DNA from: Mumia sp050632745
GTDB taxonomy: Bacteria; Actinomycetota; Actinomycetes; Propionibacteriales; Nocardioidaceae
Direction: 5' to 3'
Length of the DNA: 64,000 nucleotides
Assembly (NCBI RefSeq): GCF_050632745.1
Contig: NZ_JBODSD010000001.1
Span: 186,001-250,000 of the forward strand
Shown: piece after piece, positions 50,206 to 58,421 of the stretch
Layout: each line of letters starts with the position of its first letter
Position numbering within the stretch: position 1 is the first letter of the stretch
Translations under genes and position numbers: made by a program
The notes under the pieces: generated by a model
Database searches by the model: none
Told to the model about the DNA's origin: nothing
The model's input: only the letters and a program-made list of their open reading frames with translations

Positions 50206-50448
50206 ATGACCTCAATGACCTCGCGTGAGTTCAACCGCGACGTCAGCGCAGCGAAACGTGCCGCAGACGAAGGGCCCGTGGTCATCACCGACCGCGGGCG
50301 GCCGTCCCACGTGCTGATGACGATCGAGGACTACGACCGCATGGTCGCGCCGCGGCGCGATCTTGTCGACTGGCTCTCGATGAGAGATCCCGAGATCGAG
50401 TTCGAACCTCAGCCGATGAACTTCCACGCGAAGATTCCCGAGCTGTGA
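50206..50448 (+). CDS. Type II antitoxin, Phd/YefM family
   Basis: An 80-aa antitoxin. The Phd/YefM DNA-binding fold is seen in MTSREFNRDVSAAKRAADEGPVVITDRGRPSHVLMTIEDYDRM; the C-terminal third (EFEPQPMNFHAKIPEL) is the toxin-binding tail. It overlaps the toxin gene by 4 nt (GTGA). The 20-bp palindrome immediately upstream is the predicted autoregulatory operator. Start at ATG 50206; ATG 50215 is also possible. Confidence 0.93.
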   Translation: MTSMTSREFNRDVSAAKRAADEGPVVITDRGRPSHVLMTIEDYDRMVAPRRDLVDWLSMRDPEIEFEPQPMNFHAKIPEL

Positions 50449-50861
50449 GCTTCGTCGTCGACACGAACGTCCTCAGCGAGCTCCGCAAGCCGATCGAACG
50501 TGCCGACGCAAACGTCCAGGCCTGGGTCAGGTCCGTGCCCCACGTCATGCAGTTCCTCAGCGTCGTGACGATCCTGGAGATCGAAGTCGGAGTTGCTCGT
50601 GTCGAGCGCCGTGACCCCCGGCAGGGCGGCGCGCTGAGGAGGTGGTTCGAGGACCGTGTGCTGGTCGAGTTCGAGGCCCGCATCCTCCCGATCGACATGG
50701 CTATTGCGCGTGAGACGGCGCGGATGCACGTGCCGGACCCTCGGCCCGAGCGTGACGCCTTCATCGCCGCCACCGCGAGAGTCCACGGCATGACCGTCGT
50801 CACCCGCAACGTCGCAGACTTCGCGCCGTTGGGCGTGCCCGTGGTCAACCCCTGGGACTGA
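50445..50861 (+). CDS. vapC: PIN-domain ribonuclease toxin (VapC/FitB-like)
   Basis: A 138-aa PIN-domain toxin with the four acidic residues in place: Asp6 in VVDTNVLSE, Glu in TILEIEVG, Asp in PERDAFIAATA, and the late NVADFAPLGVPVVNPW. It resembles the FitB subgroup of VapC, which cuts tRNA or rRNA and is neutralised by the upstream antitoxin. Its GTG overlaps the antitoxin stop. The gene ends exactly where a truncated ECF sigma factor frame begins on the other strand. Confidence 0.93.
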   Translation: MSFVVDTNVLSELRKPIERADANVQAWVRSVPHVMQFLSVVTILEIEVGVARVERRDPRQGGALRRWFEDRVLVEFEARILPIDMAIARETARMHVPDPRPERDAFIAATARVHGMTVVTRNVADFAPLGVPVVNPWD

Positions 50862-50975
50862 CCGGGGCCGAGCGAGGTATGCGTGCAGACGCACGCCGTA
50901 CGAACCGACGAGCTCCGCGAAGCACCGCGGGTCGGTGCGGGAGCGTCGTACGAGCGCTGCGTCCGCGTCGTCCAC
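50862..50975 (-). pseudogene. 5' remnant of an ECF sigma factor gene
   Basis: On the minus strand a GTG at 50975 opens a frame of about 38 residues, DDADAALVRRSRTDPRCF then AELVGSYGVRLHAYLARPR, which fits the start of sigma-70 region 2 of an ECF sigma factor. Similarity stops at the vapC stop codon; beyond it the frame runs on antisense to vapC without sigma features. The rest of the gene is absent from the window. This suggests that a vapBC-bearing segment replaced or inserted into the sigma gene. The 97 bp between it and mnhG shows no further gene. Confidence 0.6.
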
Positions 50976-51072
50976 CGTGGCCTGCCGGTCCGGACCCCCC
51001 GTGGGTCCTCAGCCACTCCTTGCGCAGATCGGCCCGGAGCGTTCGCATGCCACGAACGCCTCGGTCGGGCGG

Positions 51073-51411
51073 CTACTCGTCCGACAGCCGCTCGTCCACC
51101 AGACGCGTGTCGGCCTCCCGGTCGCCGGTCCGATAGACCGCGCGCCCCAGCATGTGCGCCGCGACGGGAGCGGTGAGCAGCTGGAACGCGGCGACGAGCA
51201 CGAGCAGGCCGAGGTCGCTCCAGTGCTCCATCCGCAGCGCGATGCCGAGCAGGATCAGGAGCAGGCCGAGCACCTGCGGCTTGGTAGCGGCGTGCATCCG
51301 GCTGAACAGGTTGTTGAACCTGATGATGCCGATCGCGGCGATCAGCGCGAGGAACCCGCCGACGAGCAGGCAGAACGCCGACGCGAGGTCGCGTACGAGG
51401 TCGAGGCTCAT
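51073..51411 (-). CDS. mnhG: Na+/H+ antiporter subunit G
   Basis: A 112-aa membrane subunit with three hydrophobic segments and the MrpG pattern FCLLVGGFLALIAAIGIIRF, FSRMHAATKPQVLGL. It is the last gene of the Mrp operon, overlapping mnhF by 4 nt. MrpG belongs to the small-subunit part of the complex that, with A and D, exchanges Na+ for H+. Confidence 0.92.
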   Translation of the reverse strand: MSLDLVRDLASAFCLLVGGFLALIAAIGIIRFNNLFSRMHAATKPQVLGLLLILLGIALRMEHWSDLGLLVLVAAFQLLTAPVAAHMLGRAVYRTGDREADTRLVDERLSDE

Positions 51412-51746
51412 CCCGATCCCTCCGCCCCGCCAGCGAAGCCGCCGCGCCCGTCGGAGCGTTCGGCCTCGTCCGACTCGTCAGGCTCGTCACCGGTCGCGAA
51501 GCGCGCGATGCTCACCGAGCCGACCATCCCGACGAGCGACAGGACGACGAGGATCGGGAGGGTGTCGGTGTGGCGGTTGTACGCCGCCTCGACGCCGAGC
51601 CCGCCCACGAGCACCGCCACCAGCACGTCGATCGCGACAGCACGGTTGGGCATTGACGGCCCGAGCGCGGCGCGGACCACGCACAGCAGCGCCGCGATCC
51701 CGAGCATGCCGCCCGCGATCCAGGCCACCACGGTCATCCAGGTCAT
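51408..51746 (-). CDS. mnhF: Na+/H+ antiporter subunit F
   Basis: A 112-aa subunit with three TM segments and the MrpF pattern LCVVRAALGPSMPNRAVAIDVL; the tail is acidic (GDEPDESDEAERS). ATG 51746 overlaps the mnhE stop by 4 nt and its stop overlaps mnhG. MrpF relatives have been linked to bile salt or Na+ efflux as part of the Mrp complex. Confidence 0.92.
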   Translation of the reverse strand: MTWMTVVAWIAGGMLGIAALLCVVRAALGPSMPNRAVAIDVLVAVLVGGLGVEAAYNRHTDTLPILVVLSLVGMVGSVSIARFATGDEPDESDEAERSDGRGGFAGGAEGSG

Positions 51747-52348
51747 GCGGACCCTCCTCCGGGCTCGGTCCGGCGTGCGCTCGGCGGCAGCGGCGGGGGC
51801 GGCTGCTCGATGCGGGCGATCTCCTCGGCGTTGCCCAGCGCTCGGACGACCCGCTCCTCCTCGGCCCACACCCGCTGCCGCGCGGCCTCGACGTCGCCGA
51901 CGTCACGGGTCTCGATCACGTGGATCTGGATCGTCCAGTCCTCCCGGGACACCTCGATGAGGAGGCTGCCGGGCACCAGGGAGACGATCTCGGAGGTGAG
52001 CATCAGCGCGAGGTCGCTGCGGGTGCGCATCGGCACGACGATGACGGAGTTCACCGGCTGGTAGCCGAAGCGCAGGACGATCCCCGCGACCTGGATGCTG
52101 GACAGCACGAGGTCGCGGAAGAACGCGTAGACGAGGACGGCCAGCCGCCACGGGTGCACCCGCCCCGTGAAGTCGATCGGCGGCAGCGGGAACACGTGGA
52201 TGATCGCCACCGAGACGACGATGCCCGCCAGGATGTTGCCGACGGTGAACTCGCCCCAGAGCAGCACCCACACCAGGGTCAGCCAGACGAGGACCGGCCA
52301 CTCGAGCGCGCGGCGGGCCTGGGTACGTCGCGACGTCTCAGGACTCAC
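51743..52348 (-). CDS. mnhE: Na+/H+ antiporter subunit E
   Basis: A 201-aa subunit. Hydrophobic segments near the N-terminus (VLVWLTLVWVLLWGEFTVGNI) and the conserved VVPMRTRSDLALMLTSEIVSLVPGSL are MrpE hallmarks, followed by a cytosolic domain with VIETRDVGDVEAARQRVW and a Pro-rich end. GTG 52348 overlaps the mnhD stop (GTGA). Confidence 0.92.
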   Translation of the reverse strand: MSPETSRRTQARRALEWPVLVWLTLVWVLLWGEFTVGNILAGIVVSVAIIHVFPLPPIDFTGRVHPWRLAVLVYAFFRDLVLSSIQVAGIVLRFGYQPVNSVIVVPMRTRSDLALMLTSEIVSLVPGSLLIEVSREDWTIQIHVIETRDVGDVEAARQRVWAEEERVVRALGNAEEIARIEQPPPPLPPSARRTEPGGGSA

Positions 52349-53970
52349 GGGCCCACCTCCGCCGCCGCTGACTCCCCGGGCATGGTGCCGTCCTCGAGCA
52401 CGTTCTCGATGTACGGCGTGCGGTCCCGCAGCTCGGCCGCGGCCCGCTCGGTGATCCCGAACAACGGTCCGGCGACCAGCGTCAGCGCCGTCCCCAGCGC
52501 GACCAGCGTGAGCGTCGGCGTGACCATGGCGCGCGGGAGGGAGCGTACGGAGGTGGCCGCGACCGTGTCGCCCCACGGCTCGCCGGACTTCGTGCCGCTG
52601 CTCGGGATCCACTCGCTGATCTCGTCCGGCTCCTCGGTGCGCGGCCGCCAGAACGCGCGGTTCCACGTCTTCGCCACGGCGTACAGGGTGAGGAGGCTCG
52701 TCACGATCGAGGCGGCGACGACGAGGTAGGCGAGCCAGCCGGCACGGTCGACCCCGGCCTGGACCAGCGCGACCTTGCCGAGGAACCCCGAGAACGGCGG
52801 GATGCCGGAGAGGTTCATCGCCGGCAGGAAGAACATCAGCGCGAGCACCGGCGCGGCCTTCGCCAGACCGCCGAGGTGCTCCAGCGACGTCGAGCCGCCG
52901 CGGATCTCGATGAGGCCGGTCACGAGGAACAGCGTCGTCTGGATCGTGATGTGGTGGACGATGTAGAAGATGGCGCCGGCGAGGCCGAGGTCGGACGCGA
53001 TCGCGACCCCGAACACCATGTAGCCGATGTGGCTGACCAGGGTGAACGAGAGCATACGTTTGATGTCCGACTGCGCGACCGCGCCGAGGATGCCGATGAG
53101 CATCGTGAGCAGCGCCGCCCACAGCAGCAGGTCCGAGAGCGGGCTGTCGGGGAAGAGCAGGGTCTGCACGCGCATGATGGCGTACACGCCGACCTTGGTG
53201 AGCAGGCCCGCGAACACCGCCGTCACCGGAGCAGGTGCGGTCGGGTAGGAGTCGGGCAGCCACGCCGACAGCGGGAACACCGCCGCCTTGATCGCGAACG
53301 CGGTGAGCAGCATCAGCTGCAGCACGATCCGGACGCCCTCCGGAACCTGCTGGAGCTTGACCGCGAGGTCGGCCATGTTGACCGTGCCGGTGGCGGCGTA
53401 CACGCCCGCGATGGCGATGAGGAACACCATCGAGGACAGCACGGAGACGACGACGTACGTCGTGCCCGCGCGCACCCGGGGTCCGGTGCCGCCGAGGGTG
53501 ATGAGCACGTAGCTCGCCGCGAGCAGGACCTCGAATCCGACGTAGAGGTTGAAGAGGTCGCCGGAGAGGAACGCGTTGGAGACGCCGGCGACGAGCACCA
53601 GGAACGTCGGGTAGAAGACCGACAGCGGGGTGTCGCGGCCGAACTCGATGATCCCCTGTCCGACGGAGTACACCAGGACCGACAGGGTCACGATGGCCGA
53701 GACCAGCAGCAGCAGGGCCGACAGGCGGTCGGCCACGAGCACGATGCCCATCCGCGCCGGCCAGCCCCCGACGTACACGACCTGCGGGCCGTCGCGGTCG
53801 GCCGCCCACAACAGCGTGGCCGCGATGCCGACGATGGCGGTGAGCACGACGAAGCTGATCACCCGCTGGGCGCGGGCGTTCTGCCCGAGCGCGAGGCAGA
53901 CGCCAGCGCCCAGGAGGGCGAGCACCACGGGGAGCGGGATGAGGAACGACATCGCGGAGTCGGCGGTCAT
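52345..53970 (-). CDS. mnhD: Na+/H+ antiporter subunit D
   Basis: A 541-aa complex I ND4/ND5-like subunit with about 14 TM helices. The core GFEVLLAASYVLITLGG, the lysine-bearing AIKAAVFPLSAWLPDSYPTAP and IKRMLSFTLVSHIGYMVFG regions carry the conserved Glu and Lys of the proton path. A soluble loop (WRPRTEEPDEISEWIP) and acidic tail end the protein. Start ATG 53970 overlaps mnhC. Confidence 0.94.
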   Translation of the reverse strand: MTADSAMSFLIPLPVVLALLGAGVCLALGQNARAQRVISFVVLTAIVGIAATLLWAADRDGPQVVYVGGWPARMGIVLVADRLSALLLLVSAIVTLSVLVYSVGQGIIEFGRDTPLSVFYPTFLVLVAGVSNAFLSGDLFNLYVGFEVLLAASYVLITLGGTGPRVRAGTTYVVVSVLSSMVFLIAIAGVYAATGTVNMADLAVKLQQVPEGVRIVLQLMLLTAFAIKAAVFPLSAWLPDSYPTAPAPVTAVFAGLLTKVGVYAIMRVQTLLFPDSPLSDLLLWAALLTMLIGILGAVAQSDIKRMLSFTLVSHIGYMVFGVAIASDLGLAGAIFYIVHHITIQTTLFLVTGLIEIRGGSTSLEHLGGLAKAAPVLALMFFLPAMNLSGIPPFSGFLGKVALVQAGVDRAGWLAYLVVAASIVTSLLTLYAVAKTWNRAFWRPRTEEPDEISEWIPSSGTKSGEPWGDTVAATSVRSLPRAMVTPTLTLVALGTALTLVAGPLFGITERAAAELRDRTPYIENVLEDGTMPGESAAAEVGP

Positions 53971-54407
53971 CGCTCGACCTCCTCGGTGTCGGTGCCTTCC
54001 TCGTCGGGAGACCCGCCGCCTTCCTCGTACGACTGCGACGCCTCGTCGAGCTCCGCGAGCCGCATGATCAGGCGGTCCTCCATGTCGTCCTGGACCTCGT
54101 CGTGGCCCTGCAGCTGCCACGACCGGTACGCCATCGCGAGCAGGAACGCCGCGACGCCCAGCGTGATCACGATCGCCGTCAGCACCATCGCCTGCGGGAG
54201 CGGGTCGCTCATCGGCGACGGGTCGCTCTCGTCCACGATCGGCGCGCGGCCGGGTGCGCCCGAGGCGACGATGAAGATCAGGTTGACGGCGTTGCCGACC
54301 AGCAGCGTGCCGACGACGATCCGCGTGAGGCTGCGCTCCAGCAGCAGGGTGACGCCGCAGGCGAAGGTCACGCCGATGACGACGATCAGCGCCAGGTTGA
54401 CGGTCAT
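53967..54407 (-). CDS. mnhC: Na+/H+ antiporter subunit C
   Basis: A 146-aa NuoK-like subunit with three TM helices; ERSLTRIVVGTLLVGNAVNLIFIV and PLPQAMVLTAIVITLGVAAFLLAMAYR are the MrpC/NuoK hallmarks. It carries an unusually long acidic C-terminal extension (about 40 residues, EEGGGSPDEEGTDTEE). Starts and stops overlap the neighbouring mnh genes by 4 nt. Confidence 0.94.
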   Translation of the reverse strand: MTVNLALIVVIGVTFACGVTLLLERSLTRIVVGTLLVGNAVNLIFIVASGAPGRAPIVDESDPSPMSDPLPQAMVLTAIVITLGVAAFLLAMAYRSWQLQGHDEVQDDMEDRLIMRLAELDEASQSYEEGGGSPDEEGTDTEEVER

Positions 54408-57301
54408 CGCACTCCTCCCGTCATCGGGGTGGAGCTGTCGTCGGTGTACGAGCCGGGCAGGTCGGGCAGCTCGTCCTCCGCGTCGGCGTCGATGCCGCCG
54501 CCGAGGCTGCGCAGGACGTCGAGCATCAGCCCGACGACGACCAGGTAGACGCCGACGTCGAAGAACAGCGACGTGACCAGCTTGATGTCGCCGATGGCGA
54601 AGACGTGGAACTTGACGATCGCGCTCTGCAGCACCTGGCCCCCGAAGGCGAGCGGGGCCAGTGCGGCGCCCGTCGCCGTCGCGAGACCGAGGCCGAGGAC
54701 GCGGCCGGCATCGACCGGGGCCGCCTCGTCGAGCTCGTACCGGCCGCCCGCGAGGTAGCGGACCATGAGCGCGAGTCCCGCCATCAGGCCACCCGCGAAG
54801 CCGCCGCCCGGGCCGTTGTGCCCCGCGAAGACCAGCCACACCGAGAACAGGATGATCGTGTGGAAGACCAGCCGCGTGACGATCTCGAAGATGATCGAGC
54901 GGCGCTCGGCCGACAGCGTCCTGCCCGCCCGCAGCCAGCGGCCCGTGCCCTCGTGCGACGGCAGCGGGTTGGCCGGGCTCTGGACCCCGCCGCGTCCGGT
55001 GATGAGGAAGATCAGCGAGGCGACGCCGGTCGCGGCCACGACGAGGACCGACAGCTCGCCCATGGTGTCCCAGGCACGGATGTCGACGAGGGTGACGTTG
55101 ACGATGTTGTGGCCGCCGCCGTAGGTGACCGCCTCCTCCGGGAACGCGACCGACACCGGCGCCCCGATCCGCACGCCGGCCGCGGCGAGCGCGATGCCGG
55201 AGGCGAAGATGCCCGACGCCGCGCCGATGGCGACCCGGATCCAGCGGGCGCGGGTGAGGGGGCGGTCGGAGAAGTAGGGAGCCATCCGGCGCAGGACCAG
55301 GACGAAGATCACCAGCGTCACCGTCTCGACCAGCACCTGGGTGAGGGCGAGGTCGGGTGCGCCGTGGAGCAGGAACAGCATCGCGGTGCAGTAGCCGGAG
55401 ACGCCCGCGAGGAGGACGGCCTTGAGCCGGCGCCGCGAGCGGACGGTGAGCACGGCCGCGGTCGCCATCAGCACGGCGACGACCGCCTGCGCGGCCGAGT
55501 CGAACCAGACGAGGTCCTCGGTCCACGTGCGGTTGAGCAGGAGCTGGCTGCCGGGGACCAGCAGGACCACGACGAGGATCGACCCGAGGTAGAACGGCAG
55601 CGAACCACGCTGCGTACGACCGGTGACCTCGACCGCCAGGCGGTCGGTGCTGCGCATGATGGCCTCGTACGACCGCTCGGCCGACGGCATCCACGGTGCG
55701 GTCGGGACGAGGCTCGCGCGCTGCTGCCACGCGAACAGGCCGATGCCGCCGAGCACCGCGAGCGCCGACAGCCCGAGGGCGGGCGTGACCCCGTGCCAGA
55801 GCGCGAGCTCGGCGTGGTGCGCGCCCGGCGGGAACTGGTGGTCGTAGCCGGACCAGAGCTCGGTGAGGCCGTGCCCGAAGAAGGCGAGGACGAGGGACGC
55901 CACGGCGAGCACCGCGGTCGGCGTCGCGAAGCCCACCGAGACCCGGACCAGGTCGGCCGGCTGCTCGACCCCGGGCTTGTCGCCGAAGATGCCCCAGACG
56001 AAGCGCAGCGTGTAGGCCATGGTCAGCAGCGAGCCGACGACGAGGCCGCCCAGGACGACGGAGCCGGCGACCGGACCGATGCCGGTGCCGTCGCCGTTCG
56101 CGACCACGTCGACGAACGCCGCGTACACCGACTCCTTGGCGACGAAGCCCAGCATCGGCGGGATGCCCGCCATCGACGCCGCCGCGAGCACCGTGAAGCC
56201 GAAGAGCCACGGCATCGCGGGACGCAGGCGCGACAGCTTGCGGAGGTCACGGGTGTGAGCCGAGTGGTCGACGATGCCGACGACCATGAAGAGCGCCGCC
56301 TTGAACAGTGCGTGCGCGACGATCATCGCGATGCCGGCGAGGGCGGCGGCGCGGGTGCCGAGCCCGACGACGGCGACGAGGAAGCCGAGCTGGCTCACCG
56401 TCCCGTAGGCCAGCAGCAGCTTGACGTCGTGCTGCCCGAGCGCGCGGACGCCCCCGACGATCATCGTCGCGACCCCGAGGACCAGCAGCGTCGGACGCCA
56501 CAGCGACACCTCGGCGAACGTCGGCGCCATCACCGCGACGAGGAAGACGCCCGCCTTCACCATCGCGGCCGCGTGCAGGTAGGCGCTCACCGGTGTCGGC
56601 GCGGCCATCGCCCCGGGGAGCCAGAAGTGGAAGGGGACGAGCGCCGACTTGCTCAGCGCCCCGACCAGCACGAGCCCGATCGCCGCCGTCGTGGCCGCGC
56701 CCGTCGGGGCGAGCTCCATGATCGCGTCGATGCGGTACGAGCCGGCGCTCTCGCCGAGCATGATGAAGCCGACGAGCATCGCCAGGCCACCGAACGTCGT
56801 GACGATCAGCGCCGTCATCGCCGCACGACGGTTGGCCACGCGTTCGGGGTTGTGGCCGACGAGGATGTAGGAGAAGACGGTCGTCAGCTCCCAGAACACG
56901 TAGAGCAGGAGCACGTCGCGCGACAGCACGAGACCGAGCATCGAGCCGGCGAAGGCCGTGAACGCGCCGGAGAAGCGCCAGAGCGCGGGGTCGTACGCCT
57001 TGAAGTACCAGGTGCAGTAGAGCAGGACGAGGGCTCCGACCCCGGTCACCAGGAGCGCGAGCGTCCAGCTGAGCGTGTCGAGCCGCAGGCCGATCTCGAG
57101 CCCGATCGTGGGGATCCACTCGTACGTCTCGGTGAGCGTGGTCGGATCGGGTCCGGCGACCTGGTTGCCTTGGAGGAGGAGCCAGACGAACGTCCCGCCG
57201 GGAGCGAGCGCGAGGACCGGGAACGCGTACCGGTCGAGGCGCTGGACGAGGGCAGGGGCCACCGCTGCGGCGACCAGGTGGACCAGCAGGGCGACGAGCA
57301 T
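54404..57301 (-). CDS. mnhA: Na+/H+ antiporter subunits A and B, fused
   Basis: A 965-aa protein equal to MrpA (about 1-780) plus MrpB (about 800-965). The MrpA part has the ND5-like core (VFWELTTVFSYILVGHNP, KSALVPFHFWLPGAMAAPTPVSAYLHAAAMVKAG) and its C-terminal extension; the MrpB part shows HTIILFSVWLVFAGHNGPGGGFAGGL and the late VTSLFFDVGVYLVVVGL. No separate mnhB exists in the operon. Separate MrpA proteins are about 800 aa and MrpB about 140, so the fusion accounts for the length. It follows the GlsB-like gene by 10 bp and probably shares its promoter. Confidence 0.93.
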   Translation of the reverse strand: MLVALLVHLVAAAVAPALVQRLDRYAFPVLALAPGGTFVWLLLQGNQVAGPDPTTLTETYEWIPTIGLEIGLRLDTLSWTLALLVTGVGALVLLYCTWYFKAYDPALWRFSGAFTAFAGSMLGLVLSRDVLLLYVFWELTTVFSYILVGHNPERVANRRAAMTALIVTTFGGLAMLVGFIMLGESAGSYRIDAIMELAPTGAATTAAIGLVLVGALSKSALVPFHFWLPGAMAAPTPVSAYLHAAAMVKAGVFLVAVMAPTFAEVSLWRPTLLVLGVATMIVGGVRALGQHDVKLLLAYGTVSQLGFLVAVVGLGTRAAALAGIAMIVAHALFKAALFMVVGIVDHSAHTRDLRKLSRLRPAMPWLFGFTVLAAASMAGIPPMLGFVAKESVYAAFVDVVANGDGTGIGPVAGSVVLGGLVVGSLLTMAYTLRFVWGIFGDKPGVEQPADLVRVSVGFATPTAVLAVASLVLAFFGHGLTELWSGYDHQFPPGAHHAELALWHGVTPALGLSALAVLGGIGLFAWQQRASLVPTAPWMPSAERSYEAIMRSTDRLAVEVTGRTQRGSLPFYLGSILVVVLLVPGSQLLLNRTWTEDLVWFDSAAQAVVAVLMATAAVLTVRSRRRLKAVLLAGVSGYCTAMLFLLHGAPDLALTQVLVETVTLVIFVLVLRRMAPYFSDRPLTRARWIRVAIGAASGIFASGIALAAAGVRIGAPVSVAFPEEAVTYGGGHNIVNVTLVDIRAWDTMGELSVLVVAATGVASLIFLITGRGGVQSPANPLPSHEGTGRWLRAGRTLSAERRSIIFEIVTRLVFHTIILFSVWLVFAGHNGPGGGFAGGLMAGLALMVRYLAGGRYELDEAAPVDAGRVLGLGLATATGAALAPLAFGGQVLQSAIVKFHVFAIGDIKLVTSLFFDVGVYLVVVGLMLDVLRSLGGGIDADAEDELPDLPGSYTDDSSTPMTGGVR

Positions 57302-57311
57302 CAGGTCGAGA

Positions 57312-57590
57312 TCAGCTCGCCGGGCTCTTCTTCGCGACGCGGTTGTAGACCATGAGGGTCAGCACGGCGCCGATGATCGAGCCGACCCACCCCGCCGGAC
57401 CGAGACCCTTGTCACGGTCCCAGAACGGGATGAGGCCCAGGATCACGCCGAAGACGACCGAGCCCACCACTCCCAGAAGGAGGGTCTGCAGCAGAGACAT
57501 GGAGTCCTTGCCGGGGACGATCGCACGGGCCAGGAACCCTGCAACCAGGCCGATCACCAGGAATCCGATGATGCTCACGATGAATCCCAT
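57312..57590 (-). CDS. GlsB/YeaQ/YmgE family membrane protein
   Basis: A 92-aa protein with three hydrophobic segments and the family pattern GLVAGFLARAIVPGKDSMSL, LGVVGSVVFGVILGL and GWVGSIIGAVLTLMVYNRV. Transglycosylase-associated proteins of this kind are stress-linked envelope proteins of unknown mechanism. GAAGGAGGCGGG precedes the ATG. It is the first gene before the mrp operon (10 bp gap) and is divergent from phoP; a TTAGAAT element on the minus strand (about 57620) could be its -10. Confidence 0.9.
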   Translation of the reverse strand: MGFIVSIIGFLVIGLVAGFLARAIVPGKDSMSLLQTLLLGVVGSVVFGVILGLIPFWDRDKGLGPAGWVGSIIGAVLTLMVYNRVAKKSPAS

Positions 57591-57656
57591 CCGACCCGCC
57601 TCCTTCGCCTCAGGGCAATTCTAAGGGTTGGTCCCTGATCCCTACCGACCGCTGGC

Positions 57657-57685
57657 TCACAGGAACCTCACAGGAACTCCCCAGG
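57657..57685 (+). promoter_or_regulatory. Triple PhoP-box heptamers between phoP and glsB-mrp
   Basis: TCACAGG, AACC, TCACAGG, AACT, CCCCAGG: three heptamers with 4-bp spacers (11-bp period), 35 bp before the phoP ATG and 67 bp from the glsB start. This matches the direct-repeat architecture TCACAGC-N4-TCACAGC bound by mycobacterial PhoP. Autoregulation of phoPR, and possibly control of the mrp operon, is predicted. Confidence 0.75.
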
Positions 57686-57719
57686 CGGGTCGAAGGCTCT
57701 CGGGTGAGACTTCTGTGCG

Positions 57720-58421
57720 ATGGCTGCTCACGAGACCCCCGCCCGGCTGCTCGTCGTCGACGACGACGCGAGCATCCTCGACCTGCTCGCGTCGAGCCTG
57801 CGCTTCGCCGGCTTCGAGGTGGAGACCGCGACCGACGGGCAGCAGGCCCTCGACATCGCCGCCGCCGACCCCACGATCGACCTCGTGGTGCTCGACGTGA
57901 TGATGCCGCACGTCGACGGGTTCGAGGTCGTCAAGCGGCTGCGCGCGGACCGCCGCGAGGTGCCCGTCATCTTCCTCACCGCGCGAGACACCCCCGCGGA
58001 CCGCGTCAACGGCCTGACCGCTGGGGGCGACGACTACCTGTCCAAGCCGTTCAGCCTCGACGAGCTCGTCGCGCGGGTCCACGCGGTGCTGCGCCGTACG
58101 CGCCGACGTCAGACGTCGGACTCCGTCCTGCGGATGGCCGACCTCGAGATGGACACCGACAGCCACGAGGTGCGCAAGGCCGGCAGGCTGGTCGACCTGT
58201 CGCCGACGGAGTTCAAGCTCCTGCGCTATCTCCTCCTCAACCCCGGGCGGGTGCTGAGCAAGCAGCAGATCCTCGACCACGTGTGGAACTACGACTTCGG
58301 CGGTGACGGCAACGTGGTCGAGACCTACGTCTCGTACCTGCGCCGCAAGCTCGACACGACCGACCCGCGGCTCATCCACACCGTGCGCGGCGTGGGATAC
58401 GTCCTGCGGCGACCACGATGA
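57720..58421 (+). CDS. phoP: PhoP-like OmpR/PhoB-family response regulator
   Basis: A 233-aa regulator. Receiver domain with Asp14-16 pocket, phospho-acceptor Asp59 (VVLDVMMPHVDGFEV) and Lys in YLSKPFSLDELVAR; winged-helix domain with LSPTEFKLLRYLLLNPGRVLS and ILDHVWNYDFGGDGNVVE. These segments are very close to Mycobacterium tuberculosis PhoP (SLKFQGFEV, ILDHVWRYDFGGDVNVVE). The upstream triple TCACAGG heptamers fit PhoP DNA binding. It overlaps the kinase gene by 4 nt (ATGA). The name is by family resemblance; it may differ in signal. Confidence 0.9.
   Translation: MAAHETPARLLVVDDDASILDLLASSLRFAGFEVETATDGQQALDIAAADPTIDLVVLDVMMPHVDGFEVVKRLRADRREVPVIFLTARDTPADRVNGLTAGGDDYLSKPFSLDELVARVHAVLRRTRRRQTSDSVLRMADLEMDTDSHEVRKAGRLVDLSPTEFKLLRYLLLNPGRVLSKQQILDHVWNYDFGGDGNVVETYVSYLRRKLDTTDPRLIHTVRGVGYVLRRPR

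Noticed and set aside
50845..51048. A 67-codon minus-strand frame between vapC and mnhG as a gene
   Set aside because: It is Arg-rich without a domain and overlaps, in another frame, the sigma-factor-like remnant that gives a better explanation.
54605..57355. Plus-strand open frame of about 900 codons
   Set aside because: It is an antisense shadow of mnhA, full of Arg/Asp/Glu/His from GC-rich codon bias, with no recognisable domain.
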